Under the pieces are notes generated by a model. The model was given only the letters and a program-made list of their open reading frames with translations. It was not told where the DNA came from and searched no databases. From NCBI GenBank assembly GCA_009786535.1, contig WQRX01000004.1, forward strand, positions 56,787 through 120,786: a DNA stretch of 64,000 nt, in the 5' to 3' direction. The translations under genes were made by a program, and so were the position numbers. This DNA comes from Defluviitaleaceae bacterium. GTDB taxonomy: Bacteria; Bacillota; Clostridia; Lachnospirales; WQUN01. This document shows, piece by piece, positions 1 through 8,185 of this stretch (the first letter of the stretch is position 1; each line of letters begins with the position of its first letter).

Positions 1-80
1 TAAGGGACAGTTAAGTGTGACACGATGGGAGATGTAAGGTTAAAAGATTAAAAACAAGGCCGTGGACTCCATCCTAGCGA

Positions 81-170
81 CAATTTTGCTTCGCAAAATT
101 GCGCTTACCTGCCCGCTTTTTTGGAAAAAAGCGGGGCAAAAAACTGATGCGTAATTGCTTCGCAATTACG
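81..170. repeat. Hairpin-rich repeat, left copy (element A)
   Basis: Three consecutive hairpins lie at 81-101, 112-135 and 150-170, just upstream of the zinc-ribbon gene. The block 111-145 recurs in inverted orientation at 1013-1047 with one difference in 35 bases. The preceding text at 57-74 (a CCGTGGACTCC-like stretch) resembles the ends of the larger element at 8243-8467. Positions 1-53 hold no gene I can support; a frame ending at a TAA near 36-38 could be the tail of an upstream gene but is too short to judge. Confidence 0.7.
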
Positions 171-190
171 TGAGTACATGAGGTGACAGT

Positions 191-442
191 ATGATGGCGA
201 TTTATGTGATTGTTGGAATTATTACGTTGTTTATTTTGGTTCAGTTTTTTATGGCTATTTACAACTCGAAAACGATTTGGGCTTGCCCAATGTGCGGAAC
301 GTCAATTACGAAAACATGGCGGGAATTGTTTTTCAAGGTGCTTGCGGGAACAAATCATATACGTGTTGTCAAATTAACTTGCCATAAATGCAAACAAACA
401 AGCCATTGCAAGCCTTCAATAAAAAATGACGGATATTGTTGA
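191..442 (+). CDS. Small membrane-anchored zinc-ribbon protein
   Basis: Encodes 83 residues. Residues 3-24 are a hydrophobic helix, probably one membrane anchor. A cytoplasmic part follows with two cysteine pairs, CPMCG near residue 32 and CHKCK near residue 64, the pattern of a treble-clef or zinc-ribbon fold. An ATG follows a GAGGTGA ribosome-binding site. The stop codon lies next to the Nudix gene downstream, so the two are probably co-transcribed. I do not recognise a named family. Zinc binding is inferred from the four cysteines; function is unknown. Confidence 0.6.
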   Translation: MMAIYVIVGIITLFILVQFFMAIYNSKTIWACPMCGTSITKTWRELFFKVLAGTNHIRVVKLTCHKCKQTSHCKPSIKNDGYC

Positions 443-477
443 ATCTAATTAATATTATATTTGGACGGTGTGATATA

Positions 478-996
478 TTGAAAATTCAAAAGAAACTGGA
501 ACTGCTAGATATATACGATAAATTCGGCAATAAAACAGGTAAAACAATAAAGCGAGGCGAACCCATGGCGCAGGGTGAATACTTTCTAATTGTAGACGTG
601 TGGATAAAAAATGCTAAACACGAATTTTTAATTTCCAAACGAACCCCAACAACACAACCAGAGCCAAACAAATGGCAGCCCACAACAGGATGTGCCGTAG
701 CCGGCGAAGATAGTCTTTCAGCGGCACTACGCGAAACAAAAGAAGAACTGGGCATTACATTAAACAACGATGGGAAACAAGTCATTCGATTTTTAGCATG
801 GGATAAAGCAATTATAGATGTATGGTTTTTCCAACAAGAGGTTAATACAAATGATATTATTCTACAACCACAAGAAACAGACGATGCAATGTTTGCAACA
901 AGTACCGCCATAAAAGCGTTAGCCGAAAACGAGCAATTTCTCAGCTACGGCAGAGTACCATACATTGATGAACTACTTAAAATATGCGCAGCATAA
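478..996 (+). CDS. Nudix hydrolase
   Basis: Nudix-family enzyme expected to hydrolyse a nucleoside-diphosphate-linked substrate. The Nudix box is intact at residues 71-93 (G-x5-E-x7-R-E-x2-E-E-x-G-I). The N-terminal LLDIYD and GEPMAQGEYF region and the ISKRTP strand resemble the IPP-isomerase-like branch (YfcD type). An upstream in-frame TTG at 436 exists, but I prefer the TTG at 478, which follows GGACGGTG and starts MKIQKKLELL, matching where such proteins begin. It sits 35 bases after the zinc-ribbon gene, and both lie between inverted repeat copies. The substrate cannot be deduced. An isopentenyl-diphosphate isomerase is less likely because the sequence is short and lacks its C-terminal signature. 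Confidence 0.85.
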   Translation: MKIQKKLELLDIYDKFGNKTGKTIKRGEPMAQGEYFLIVDVWIKNAKHEFLISKRTPTTQPEPNKWQPTTGCAVAGEDSLSAALRETKEELGITLNNDGKQVIRFLAWDKAIIDVWFFQQEVNTNDIILQPQETDDAMFATSTAIKALAENEQFLSYGRVPYIDELLKICAA

Positions 997-1012
997 ATAT
1001 ACCCAAAAATAA

Positions 1013-1077
1013 AGTTTTTTGCCCCGCTTTTTTTCAAAAAAGCGGGCGGGGTGGGACAGACAGCGTCCCATGGTTTT
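1013..1077. repeat. Hairpin-rich repeat, right copy (element B)
   Basis: Two hairpins: one of roughly 11 bp around 1024-1046 (CCCGC/GCGGG ends with A/T tracts) and GGGAC-GTCCC at about 1052-1070. Positions 1013-1047 are the reverse complement of 111-145 with one mismatch. The first hairpin could also act as a terminator for the Nudix gene, since it ends the gene pair and precedes the kinase gene. Confidence 0.7.
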
Positions 1078-1110
1078 AATCTTTAATCTTTCAAAGAAGG
1101 AGCAACCCCC

Positions 1111-2400
1111 ATGTTATACGCACTCAAAGACGGCACAAAACTCCTCTCCAAGCACCGCATGACCTACACCGTAAAGCGCTTCATCGCATCGGGTGGGCAA
1201 GGCGAAGTGTACGAAGTGGATGACAAAAAAGGGCAAGCCTACGCCCTCAAATGGTACTACCCCCACGCGGCAACGCCCTACCAGCAAAAGCTTATCGAGC
1301 GGCTTATTGAACGCGGCGCACCCGACCCATGCTTCCTGTGGCCGCTGGATATTATCGCAAGCCCGCAAAAGGGCGAAAAAGCCTTTGGCTACGTAATGCG
1401 CCTGCGAACCCCCACGTACAAGAGCATCGTGGACCTGATGAAGCGCCGCGCCGAGCCGACTTTTAGCGCCCTGTGTATGGCGGCAATTAATTTGGCGGAC
1501 GGTTATCAGAGCTTGCATTCCCAAGGGCTGTGTTATCGGGATATTTCTTTCGGCAACCTGTTTTTTAACCCCGCCGACGGGGAAGTGCTTATCTGCGACA
1601 ACGACAATGTAACGGTGAACCAAGACACGGAAAGCGGCACCTACGGCACGCCACGCTTTATGGCGCCGGAGATTATTACCCTCAATAAATCGCCCTCTAC
1701 AGAAACGGATTTGTATTCCATGGCGGTGTTGCTTTTTTATATGTTTGTGCTGCACCATCCGCTGGAAGGCGCGATTGAAGCCAATATTAAATGCTTCGAC
1801 GCAAAAGCCATGGAAAAAATCTACGGCCACGACCCCATCTTCATCTACGACCCCAAAAACGATAAAAACCGTCCCATCCCGGGCTACCAAGACAATGCCA
1901 TAATTTTCTGGCATATGTACCCGCCATACCTGCGGGAAATGTTTACCCGTGCTTTTACCGATGGCTTGCGCAACGGCAACGCGCGCATTGTGGAAAAGGA
2001 ATGGAAGGACGCCTTTGTGCGCTTGCGCAACAGCATCTTATACTGCCACGGCTGTGGGGCAGAGAATTTCTTTAACAAGAAGCCCACCTGTTGGAAATGC
2101 CGTGCAAATATCACGCCGCCTCCGCGCCTAAATTTAGGGCGGCAGTTACTCATGCTTAACCATAACAGCGCGGTTTTTGCGCATCATTTGCATGAGAATT
2201 TCGACTTCTCCACCCGCGTTGGCAAAGTGTCCCAACACCCGCAAGACCCAAAACGCTGGGGCTTAACCAACGAAAGTAAAGATAGCTGGACATATACAAA
2301 AACCAGCGGCGATACCGCCATCATTGAGCCGGGCAAAACCGCACCGCTTGCAACGGGGGCGAAGATTAATTTTGGTCCAATCGAAGGGACAATCGAATGA
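1111..2400 (+). CDS. Ser/Thr protein kinase with zinc ribbon (TerY-P-type kinase)
   Basis: A 429-residue eukaryotic-like protein kinase. Visible: glycine-rich loop SGGQGEVYEV (28-36), ATP-binding lysine in YALKWY (K47), catalytic loop YRDISFGN with D144 and N149, the DFG position replaced by D-N-D (163-165), and APE at 185-187. A CHGC...CWKC zinc ribbon follows (C312, C315, C327, C330), then about 90 residues that could be an FHA-like or beta domain. This architecture fits the kinase of the TerY-P triad (kinase, VWA, PP2C), whose VWA and phosphatase members lie downstream in the same transcript. The ATG follows AAGAAGGAG. The stop overlaps the next start (ATGA). The kinase is probably active, given the K/D/N/D set; its targets are unknown. 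Confidence 0.85.
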   Translation: MLYALKDGTKLLSKHRMTYTVKRFIASGGQGEVYEVDDKKGQAYALKWYYPHAATPYQQKLIERLIERGAPDPCFLWPLDIIASPQKGEKAFGYVMRLRTPTYKSIVDLMKRRAEPTFSALCMAAINLADGYQSLHSQGLCYRDISFGNLFFNPADGEVLICDNDNVTVNQDTESGTYGTPRFMAPEIITLNKSPSTETDLYSMAVLLFYMFVLHHPLEGAIEANIKCFDAKAMEKIYGHDPIFIYDPKNDKNRPIPGYQDNAIIFWHMYPPYLREMFTRAFTDGLRNGNARIVEKEWKDAFVRLRNSILYCHGCGAENFFNKKPTCWKCRANITPPPRLNLGRQLLMLNHNSAVFAHHLHENFDFSTRVGKVSQHPQDPKRWGLTNESKDSWTYTKTSGDTAIIEPGKTAPLATGAKINFGPIEGTIE

Positions 2401-3188
2401 CAACCGTACAAAAACGGGTAGGGGAATTTGTGCAACGCCATAATTTGCAAGCCCCTGCGGATATCCGCTTTATAGACCTCGTTTCCGAAATTGGCGAGCT
2501 GGGCAAGGAACTGCTAAAGGGGAGCAATTACGGCACGTATAATTTTTCCCCAACGGCAAACACGCAAAATGAGCTGGGCGATGTGGTATTTTCTTTGTGC
2601 TGCTTGGCGAATATTTTGGACGTGGACATAGACGCGGCGCTTCAAAGTGCGCTTGATAAATATGAAGCGCGGTTTGAAAAAACGGGCGGGGTAGGAAGCG
2701 GGGATGTACCGCGTACCGCAACTTCTTACCGAATAACAGAAGTTACCGACCCGCAGGAAAAATCCCGCATTTGCGAAGCAATTTTGTTAGCATTGCCTAA
2801 CTGGTTCGGCATTCCCGAATCCACGGCGGAGTACATTGCGGGGGTGGCGGATAAGCCCTTCTATGCGGCATTTGAGGGCAGTCATGCCATTGGTTTTGTG
2901 TCTCTTCTCCCGCATAACGCCCACACGACAGAAATTTACGTAATGGGTTTATTGGAAACCCACCACCGCAAGGGCATAGGGCGGCGGCTGGTGCAGGCGG
3001 GCGAAAGTTTTTGTCGCGAAACAATGCGGACGTTCTTTACCGTAAAAACCCTGGCCGATACCCACCCCGACGAATATTATGCAAAAACGCGGCAATTCTA
3101 CACCGCCATGGGTTTTAAACCGTTAGAAGTTTTCACCGAATTATGGGGCGAAAGCAACCCCTGCTTGTTTATGGGTAAAGGCGTATAA
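2397..3188 (+). CDS. MazG-like pyrophosphohydrolase fused to GNAT acetyltransferase
   Basis: A 263-residue two-domain protein. Residues 1-100 are an all-alpha NTP pyrophosphatase (MazG-like) with the metal motif E31-x2-E34 ... E59-x2-D62. Residues 108-263 are a GNAT N-acetyltransferase, with the acetyl-CoA loop RKGIGRRL near residue 190 and a C-terminal YTAMGF motif. It overlaps the kinase gene by four bases, so translation is probably coupled. MazG enzymes remove abnormal or signalling NTPs; GNAT domains acetylate amines on small molecules or proteins. The fusion is uncommon and its substrates are unknown. Its place in a kinase/VWA/phosphatase operon suggests an effector or stress role, which is an inference. 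Confidence 0.8.
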   Translation: MTTVQKRVGEFVQRHNLQAPADIRFIDLVSEIGELGKELLKGSNYGTYNFSPTANTQNELGDVVFSLCCLANILDVDIDAALQSALDKYEARFEKTGGVGSGDVPRTATSYRITEVTDPQEKSRICEAILLALPNWFGIPESTAEYIAGVADKPFYAAFEGSHAIGFVSLLPHNAHTTEIYVMGLLETHHRKGIGRRLVQAGESFCRETMRTFFTVKTLADTHPDEYYAKTRQFYTAMGFKPLEVFTELWGESNPCLFMGKGV

Positions 3189-3204
3189 TGAAAGGAGTGC
3201 AACC

Positions 3205-5046
3205 ATGAAAGTTTGTGTTACGTGCATAATTTTCGCTTTGCTGCTCGCCTTCACCGCTTGCGGGCGGGGCGAAAATGACGCGCCCGAGCGCCCAACGCCT
3301 ATTATGCCGCAATCGCCTGCAAACGAAGGCGCTTCTGTATCGCCAATTCCCCCGCAGGGGGGCGAAGCGGTGGGAACGTACCCGCCTGCGCCAATGTTGC
3401 GCATTGCCGATATTCGCCCCAATACGGCGGGTATTCCCATACGGTGGGGCTTTAACACAACGATGTTTGATAGCCTTTTTCAAATGGAAAATGCATTTCG
3501 CGTAAACCGGCGCGGGTTTGAAGAATTAGCCATACAGGCATTTCTTAGCCGATATTTTAACGTGCAACTGGAAGGTGTGCTGGTTACAGATGAAATGCTG
3601 CATGAGGGGGACGTTCCCGACATATTTCTTGCGCCGCCTGCAAATGCTTTTTATGCAGGCATTGCGCGCGCCATTCCCGAGGAAATGATACGCCGTTACG
3701 CGCCCAACTACGCTGCGTTATTAGATGTGCATAATGGTTGGAATGTAAGCCGTGCCGCAGACGGGCAGCAAACGGCGCTTAATACATTCGACATACATTA
3801 CCGCGACTTACCCATCTTTTCGGTTTATCGGTTGGAATGGCTGGAAGAATTGGACATTGGCTTACCCTTTGGGGGTGATATTGTGCAGGTGGCTGATGGG
3901 GTGTATTTTTCCGCCGCGTCCTTTACGTATCACGATTTTTTGTGGATTATGGATGCCTTTTCGCGCCCGCTGCCTAACCCGTATCGCCACCCCGCGGGTA
4001 CATGGTCGGAAAATATATTAGACCGTGCGCGGAACAATACCCTAAGCATGGAAATAAATTTGCTGGGCGATATTCACAGCGCCATTGCCCCCATTATGGG
4101 CATGTTTGGTGTAAATAAAAGTATTATGGAAGAAGACGGACGGGCAATACCCTTCTTTGCAAGTACGGCGTACCGTGATGCCCTGATATTTTTAGAAAGT
4201 CTTATCGCGCGGGATGCCGTTTTTATATACGGCGGTGGTACGCAGCATTCGACATTTGTTTGCCAATTTTTCCGCATTGGCTGGGCGGCGGTACGCACGC
4301 AAGATTTATACAATGTCATTCACACGGCACGGAATAACGACCCATCGCGCCGTTTTCTCATTACCCCACCCGAAGATGGGGGCACAGGCTTTCGCGGTGT
4401 TGGGTTGGCGCAAAGTGCCGGTATGTTTAACCCGCAGGGGCTTTCGTGGGCGGTTTCCAATCATGTAAGCGACGATACCCTGGCGCGCATTTTAAATATT
4501 TTTGATACAATCTCGTTTGACCGCGAGTGGTTTACCCTTACAAATTTCGGGTTTTCCATTGATTCGCCCCATTACGACCCGCAGTTAAGTGCGTTTAACA
4601 TGATTGGAAGCGTAGAAGGCAAGGCGCGTCTCGTTTGGGAGGGTACGCCTTATGATTCGACCGTAACCTTCCTGCGCGAACCTACTGTAGTAATACAGGA
4701 GGGCTTGTTTTCCACAGGCATTTTTGACGGAAATACATGGGAACGGCGATTTTTCGCAGGGTTTGATGCGGTAAATAACTTTGCGCACAGCAGTGCGGGG
4801 CAGCAATTACATTTATTGCCCGCACGGCAAGATACAGTGGGCGAGTTTACCGCACAACGCGCGTATTTGGATAATCGTTATGCACACACATTGCTGGGAT
4901 TTAACGGCATTGTCAATCAATTTTTGCTTCGTGTTTTGCACAGGCAAATAGATGTGACAAGCGGTTGGGATAGTTACATTGCAACACTTAATCAACATGG
5001 GTTGCAAGAATATATTAATTTGTTTTCACAATTTCCAATAAGATAA
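3205..5046 (+). CDS. Large secreted lipoprotein, possibly solute-binding-like
   Basis: A 613-residue exported lipoprotein. A signal peptide with lipobox LLAFTAC-G gives lipidated Cys19, followed by a Pro/Glu-rich spacer (about 22-55). The body resembles extracellular solute-binding proteins in its alternating helices and its DVPDIFLAPP segment near residue 135, but I cannot assign a family with confidence. A good GAAAGGAG site precedes the ATG, 16 bases after the MazG-GNAT gene. The VWA gene follows after 25 bases. It may be the extracytoplasmic sensor or receptor for the kinase/phosphatase pair, or an unrelated passenger. No permease genes lie nearby, which argues against ordinary import. 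Confidence 0.6.
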   Translation: MKVCVTCIIFALLLAFTACGRGENDAPERPTPIMPQSPANEGASVSPIPPQGGEAVGTYPPAPMLRIADIRPNTAGIPIRWGFNTTMFDSLFQMENAFRVNRRGFEELAIQAFLSRYFNVQLEGVLVTDEMLHEGDVPDIFLAPPANAFYAGIARAIPEEMIRRYAPNYAALLDVHNGWNVSRAADGQQTALNTFDIHYRDLPIFSVYRLEWLEELDIGLPFGGDIVQVADGVYFSAASFTYHDFLWIMDAFSRPLPNPYRHPAGTWSENILDRARNNTLSMEINLLGDIHSAIAPIMGMFGVNKSIMEEDGRAIPFFASTAYRDALIFLESLIARDAVFIYGGGTQHSTFVCQFFRIGWAAVRTQDLYNVIHTARNNDPSRRFLITPPEDGGTGFRGVGLAQSAGMFNPQGLSWAVSNHVSDDTLARILNIFDTISFDREWFTLTNFGFSIDSPHYDPQLSAFNMIGSVEGKARLVWEGTPYDSTVTFLREPTVVIQEGLFSTGIFDGNTWERRFFAGFDAVNNFAHSSAGQQLHLLPARQDTVGEFTAQRAYLDNRYAHTLLGFNGIVNQFLLRVLHRQIDVTSGWDSYIATLNQHGLQEYINLFSQFPIR

Positions 5047-5071
5047 ATCTATCCACGAAGGAGAATGAGCA

Positions 5072-5746
5072 ATGAGCGAAAGAAATTTACCCGGGGGCGA
5101 AATGTCCTCACGCAAGCTGGACTTTTTTTGGATAGCCGACTGCTCGGGCAGTATGGACGGCGAAAAAATCCAAACCCTCAACTACGCCATACGCCAAACA
5201 ATCCCCGACATGCGCAAAGAGGCGGACGCGAACCCCAACGCCGACATTTTGGTGCGGGCGGTCAAGTTTTCCGACGGGGCGGCATGGCACGTAGCGGGGG
5301 CAACACCCATCGACCAGTTTAACTGGACGGATTTATCCGCGGGTGGCGTAACCGCAATGGGCATGGCGCTGGAATTGGTGGCGGGGGAATTGCGCCAGCT
5401 CCCCGGCGACACAAAACGCCTGCCACCCGTGCTGGTACTGCTTACCGACGGGCAGCCCACCGATGATTTTAAGGGCGGCTTAGATGCACTCCTCGCAACG
5501 CCGTGGGGCAAAAAAGCGGTGCGCATTGCCATCGCCATTGGGAAGGATACGGACACCAACGTGCTTGAGCAGTTCACAGGCAACAAAGAGCTTGTGCTTG
5601 AGGCGAAAAATCCGCAATTGCTGGTTAAATTCATCAAGTGGGCATCTACCGTGGTGAAAAATGTTTCCGCACCCATGGCGGGGGCAGACGCAGTAGACAC
5701 GGCTGCAATCCCCGTAGTCACCGCTGACGACGATGAAATCTGGTAA
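5072..5746 (+). CDS. TerY-like VWA-domain protein
   Basis: A 224-residue single von Willebrand A domain of the TerY type. The MIDAS metal site is complete: D23-x-S25-x-S27, T94 and D126 (LLTDGQPTDD). No signal peptide, so cytoplasmic. The ATG at 5072 has a GAAGGAG site eight bases upstream; an earlier overlapping frame is not needed. It overlaps the PP2C gene by 14 bases. In TerY-P triads the VWA protein is thought to scaffold the kinase and phosphatase. No TerD-family genes are visible here, so it is a TerY-P module without the tellurium-resistance core. Confidence 0.85.
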   Translation: MSERNLPGGEMSSRKLDFFWIADCSGSMDGEKIQTLNYAIRQTIPDMRKEADANPNADILVRAVKFSDGAAWHVAGATPIDQFNWTDLSAGGVTAMGMALELVAGELRQLPGDTKRLPPVLVLLTDGQPTDDFKGGLDALLATPWGKKAVRIAIAIGKDTDTNVLEQFTGNKELVLEAKNPQLLVKFIKWASTVVKNVSAPMAGADAVDTAAIPVVTADDDEIW

Positions 5747-6557
5747 TATCGGTTGGGCAACGGCGGGCGCGGTGGTACAGGGCGCTACGCATATTCGGCA
5801 GGACAAAATTTGCCAAGACGCGTTGCTGCTGTGCGAAAATGGGAACGCATCTGATGGACAGGTTTTTTCCATCGCTTGCGTAGCCGATGGGCATGGCAGC
5901 GACCGTTGCCCCTTTAGCGACCAAGGCGCAAAAGCGGCGGTGCTGGTGGCTACGGATATTCTCAAAGACCTGCTTATGAATCCCGACCCCAAGGAGATGC
6001 TCGCCGCGCAAAAGGATATTCGCCTGCCCCGCCAAATTGAAGCCCGTTGGAAAGAAACGGTGCATAAAATGTACTTGGAGCAGGAAGTCGAAACGCCGGA
6101 CGACATGCCCCCGTTTTCCTACGAACTTTATGGCTCTACGTTGCTTGCCCTTGCGGCGGCGTCCGGGTTTATATTTGCGTTGCAAATTGGCGACGGCGAC
6201 ATTGTAGCCATCGAGCCTGATGGTTTGGCGCGCTGGCTGCTGCCCCCTTGTGACCATGCAGGCAACGAAACTGAGTCCCTGTGTATGGACGAATGTTGGA
6301 AATATATCCGCACCCAGCTCATTCCCATTGACGGGGAAAGCCCCGTGCCCCTCATGTTTTTACTCTCTACCGACGGCTACGCAAATTCCTTTGTAGAAAG
6401 CGCGGGCTTCCTTAAAGTGGGCGCGGACATTTACCGTATGTGGCGCGAGCATGGGCGCGACTATGTGCAGGAAAACCTGCCCGCTTGGCTAAGCCAAACC
6501 ACTACCGACGGTAGCGGGGACGATATCGCCGTGGCGATTTTAGCGAAGGAAGGGTAG
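5733..6557 (+). CDS. PP2C-family protein phosphatase
   Basis: A 274-residue PPM/PP2C serine/threonine phosphatase. Metal-binding motifs are present: D29 in ICQDAL, DGHGS at 52-56, the GDGDIV strand near 153-158, STDGY with D214, and GSGDDIAV with D263/D264. The C-terminus ends just after the last motif, so it is a minimal catalytic domain. It overlaps the VWA gene by 14 bases and precedes a DUF4258 gene by two bases. It is expected to reverse phosphorylation by the kinase at 1111-2400, completing a writer/eraser pair. Confidence 0.88.
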   Translation: MKSGNIGWATAGAVVQGATHIRQDKICQDALLLCENGNASDGQVFSIACVADGHGSDRCPFSDQGAKAAVLVATDILKDLLMNPDPKEMLAAQKDIRLPRQIEARWKETVHKMYLEQEVETPDDMPPFSYELYGSTLLALAAASGFIFALQIGDGDIVAIEPDGLARWLLPPCDHAGNETESLCMDECWKYIRTQLIPIDGESPVPLMFLLSTDGYANSFVESAGFLKVGADIYRMWREHGRDYVQENLPAWLSQTTTDGSGDDIAVAILAKEG

Positions 6558-6559
6558 CC

Positions 6560-6880
6560 GTGATAAAAATAGAGGACATTATTACGCTATGTAGTAAAAA
6601 ATTTTTACGTTGGACAAACCACGTTCTTATCCGTTTAATTCAACGCGAAATAACCACAGACGATGTCGAAAATGCTTTGTTAAACGGCGAAATAATTGAA
6701 CAATACCCCAATGATAAACCGCACCCCAGTTGCTTGGTACTAGGAACAGCCTTAACTAATCGACAAATTCATGTGGTGTGCGGGTTGGGGGAGAATGAAC
6801 TATGGTTAATTACGGCATATTACCCCAGCCCCGATGAATGGACGGCGGACTTTAAAACAAGAAGGCGGTGCGAACAATGA
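6560..6880 (+). CDS. DUF4258-domain protein, candidate toxin
   Basis: A 106-residue protein resembling DUF4258, a small family often paired with YgiT/MqsA zinc-finger proteins in toxin-antitoxin-like loci. Recognisable elements are HVLIRLIQREITTDDVENAL near the start, NGEIIEQYPNDKPHPSCLVLG in the middle, and LWLITAYYP near the C-terminus, the strand pattern of RelE/MqsR-like small RNases. It starts with GTG two bases after the phosphatase stop and overlaps the next gene as ATGA. RNase toxicity is inferred from family and pairing only. Being fused into the phospho-signalling operon is unusual. Confidence 0.75.
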   Translation: MIKIEDIITLCSKKFLRWTNHVLIRLIQREITTDDVENALLNGEIIEQYPNDKPHPSCLVLGTALTNRQIHVVCGLGENELWLITAYYPSPDEWTADFKTRRRCEQ

Positions 6881-7107
6881 ATTGTTTTATGTGCAAAGGA
6901 AGCATAAAAAACGACTTCACTACATTTATGGTAGATTTGGGTGCGTGCATTATTATTGTAAAAAACGTGCCTTCACAGGTATGCAGCCAATGCGGGGAAG
7001 CCTCTTACACCCACGAAGTTACAAAAAAATTGGAGTCCATTGTTAGCACCTTGCGCGAATCCATCACGGAAATTGCCGTAGTTAATTACGCAAGCAAAGC
7101 GGCATAA
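6877..7107 (+). CDS. YgiT-type zinc-finger protein, candidate antitoxin
   Basis: A 76-residue protein with two CxxC pairs (C3/C6 and C36/C39) forming the MqsA/YgiT-type zinc finger, followed by a helix (THEVTKKLESIVSTLRES). It lacks the C-terminal DNA-binding domain of full-length MqsA. I choose the ATG at 6877, which overlaps the DUF4258 stop; an in-frame GTG at 6868 lies inside the upstream gene's last codons. It is the likely partner of the DUF4258 protein. Confidence 0.75.
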   Translation: MNCFMCKGSIKNDFTTFMVDLGACIIIVKNVPSQVCSQCGEASYTHEVTKKLESIVSTLRESITEIAVVNYASKAA

Positions 7108-7133
7108 ATTTTATATATTTAAGGAGGAAACAT

Positions 7134-7373
7134 ATGAGATTAACTGAATCATATATCAAAGAATTTTTATCAAATAATGAAGGATTTACAAAGACTGTAT
7201 CATATGTCGCGAAAAATATTAAAGTCGCAACCACATATTTAATTGAAAATGGAGAGCTAGTTATTCAAGAGGTTGGAAAAACATCATGGGCAGATAGCAA
7301 ATTTGACAGTAAAGTGATTGCTACAATTGCCCAAGCACGAAGATTCATAAAAACACATATGCTCAATAAATAA
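7134..7373 (+). CDS. Small hypothetical protein, AT-rich
   Basis: 79 residues, preceded by a strong AAGGAGGAAAC ribosome-binding site. The sequence is mostly helix-forming (IKEFLSNN..., ATIAQARRFIKTHML) with a short beta stretch; the order suggests a winged-helix-like fold but no family is recognised. Its coding sequence is visibly more AT-rich than its neighbours, which fits recent acquisition. It lies 26 bases after the YgiT-like gene, so it may be the last gene of that operon. Confidence 0.55.
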   Translation: MRLTESYIKEFLSNNEGFTKTVSYVAKNIKVATTYLIENGELVIQEVGKTSWADSKFDSKVIATIAQARRFIKTHMLNK

Positions 7374-7415
7374 TCTTGAATTAATCTTAGTTAAACTAAT
7401 GAAAAGAGGACACCC

Positions 7416-8096
7416 ATGAAACTCGGCATTATTGGCCCCTGTGACGACGAGATTAACCCCTTCCTGCGCCACCTAACCGATGCCACCATTGAAAACCACG
7501 CGATGTTGGACTTCCACAGGGGCAAATACGCAACCATTGACATTGTTGCGGTGCGTTGTGGCGTTTGCAAGGTAAATGCCGCCATCGCCGCACAATTACT
7601 TATTTCGCGGTATGGGGTGACCCACCTTATCGTAACGGGGGCGGCGGGGGCAATTTGTCAAGAGTTAGCGATATACGACACGGTAATTGCGTCGGACATT
7701 GCCTACCACGACGTACATGAAGGCATTCTCACAGAGCATCACCCGTGGATGGAAACGGTGTATTTCAAGGCGGATGCGGTTTTGTTGGATACGATTCTAC
7801 GCGCCAACGCAAACGACCCTACGGTGAAAACGGGACGCATTGTTACGGGAGAAGCATTCATAGACGTAGATGGGCGCGATACAATTATCAACGACCACGC
7901 GCCGCTGTGCGTGGATATGGAAACCGCCGCCGTAGCCCATGTGTGTTACGCCAACGGCATCCCCTTCGCAGCGATACGCTCCATTAGCGACACACCCCAT
8001 GAAAGCGGCGCGGAAAACATGGATAAATATTTTACGCAGGCGGGAGAAAAATCCGTACAGGTTTTGCTTCGTTATCTTGCCACCTGCCACCCATAA
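7416..8096 (+). CDS. mtnN: 5'-methylthioadenosine/S-adenosylhomocysteine nucleosidase
   Basis: A 226-residue enzyme of the purine-nucleosidase superfamily, cytosolic. It cleaves adenine from methylthioadenosine and S-adenosylhomocysteine, by-products of polyamine synthesis and methylation. Catalytic residues are in place: E12 in the DDEI start motif, E169 in VDMETAAVAH and D192 in RSISDTP. The GAAGA-type N-terminal loop of the family is seen as TGAAGAI near residue 75. ATG follows AAGAGG. Length is normal for the family (about 230). It is separated from the upstream small ORF by 42 bases and is probably transcribed with or shortly after it. Confidence 0.9.
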   Translation: MKLGIIGPCDDEINPFLRHLTDATIENHAMLDFHRGKYATIDIVAVRCGVCKVNAAIAAQLLISRYGVTHLIVTGAAGAICQELAIYDTVIASDIAYHDVHEGILTEHHPWMETVYFKADAVLLDTILRANANDPTVKTGRIVTGEAFIDVDGRDTIINDHAPLCVDMETAAVAHVCYANGIPFAAIRSISDTPHESGAENMDKYFTQAGEKSVQVLLRYLATCHP

Positions 8097-8185
8097 AACG
8101 GAGGTAAAAAGTTAGCTTTTTTAAGTAGCTTTTTTGCCCCCATCTGCGGCACAAACCCCCGAAAATACAGGGAATTTTCCTCGCT

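Noticed and set aside
5072..6557. Tellurium-resistance (ter) operon
   Set aside because: Only TerY-like VWA, kinase and phosphatase are present; no TerD, TerC or TerB-like proteins are visible.
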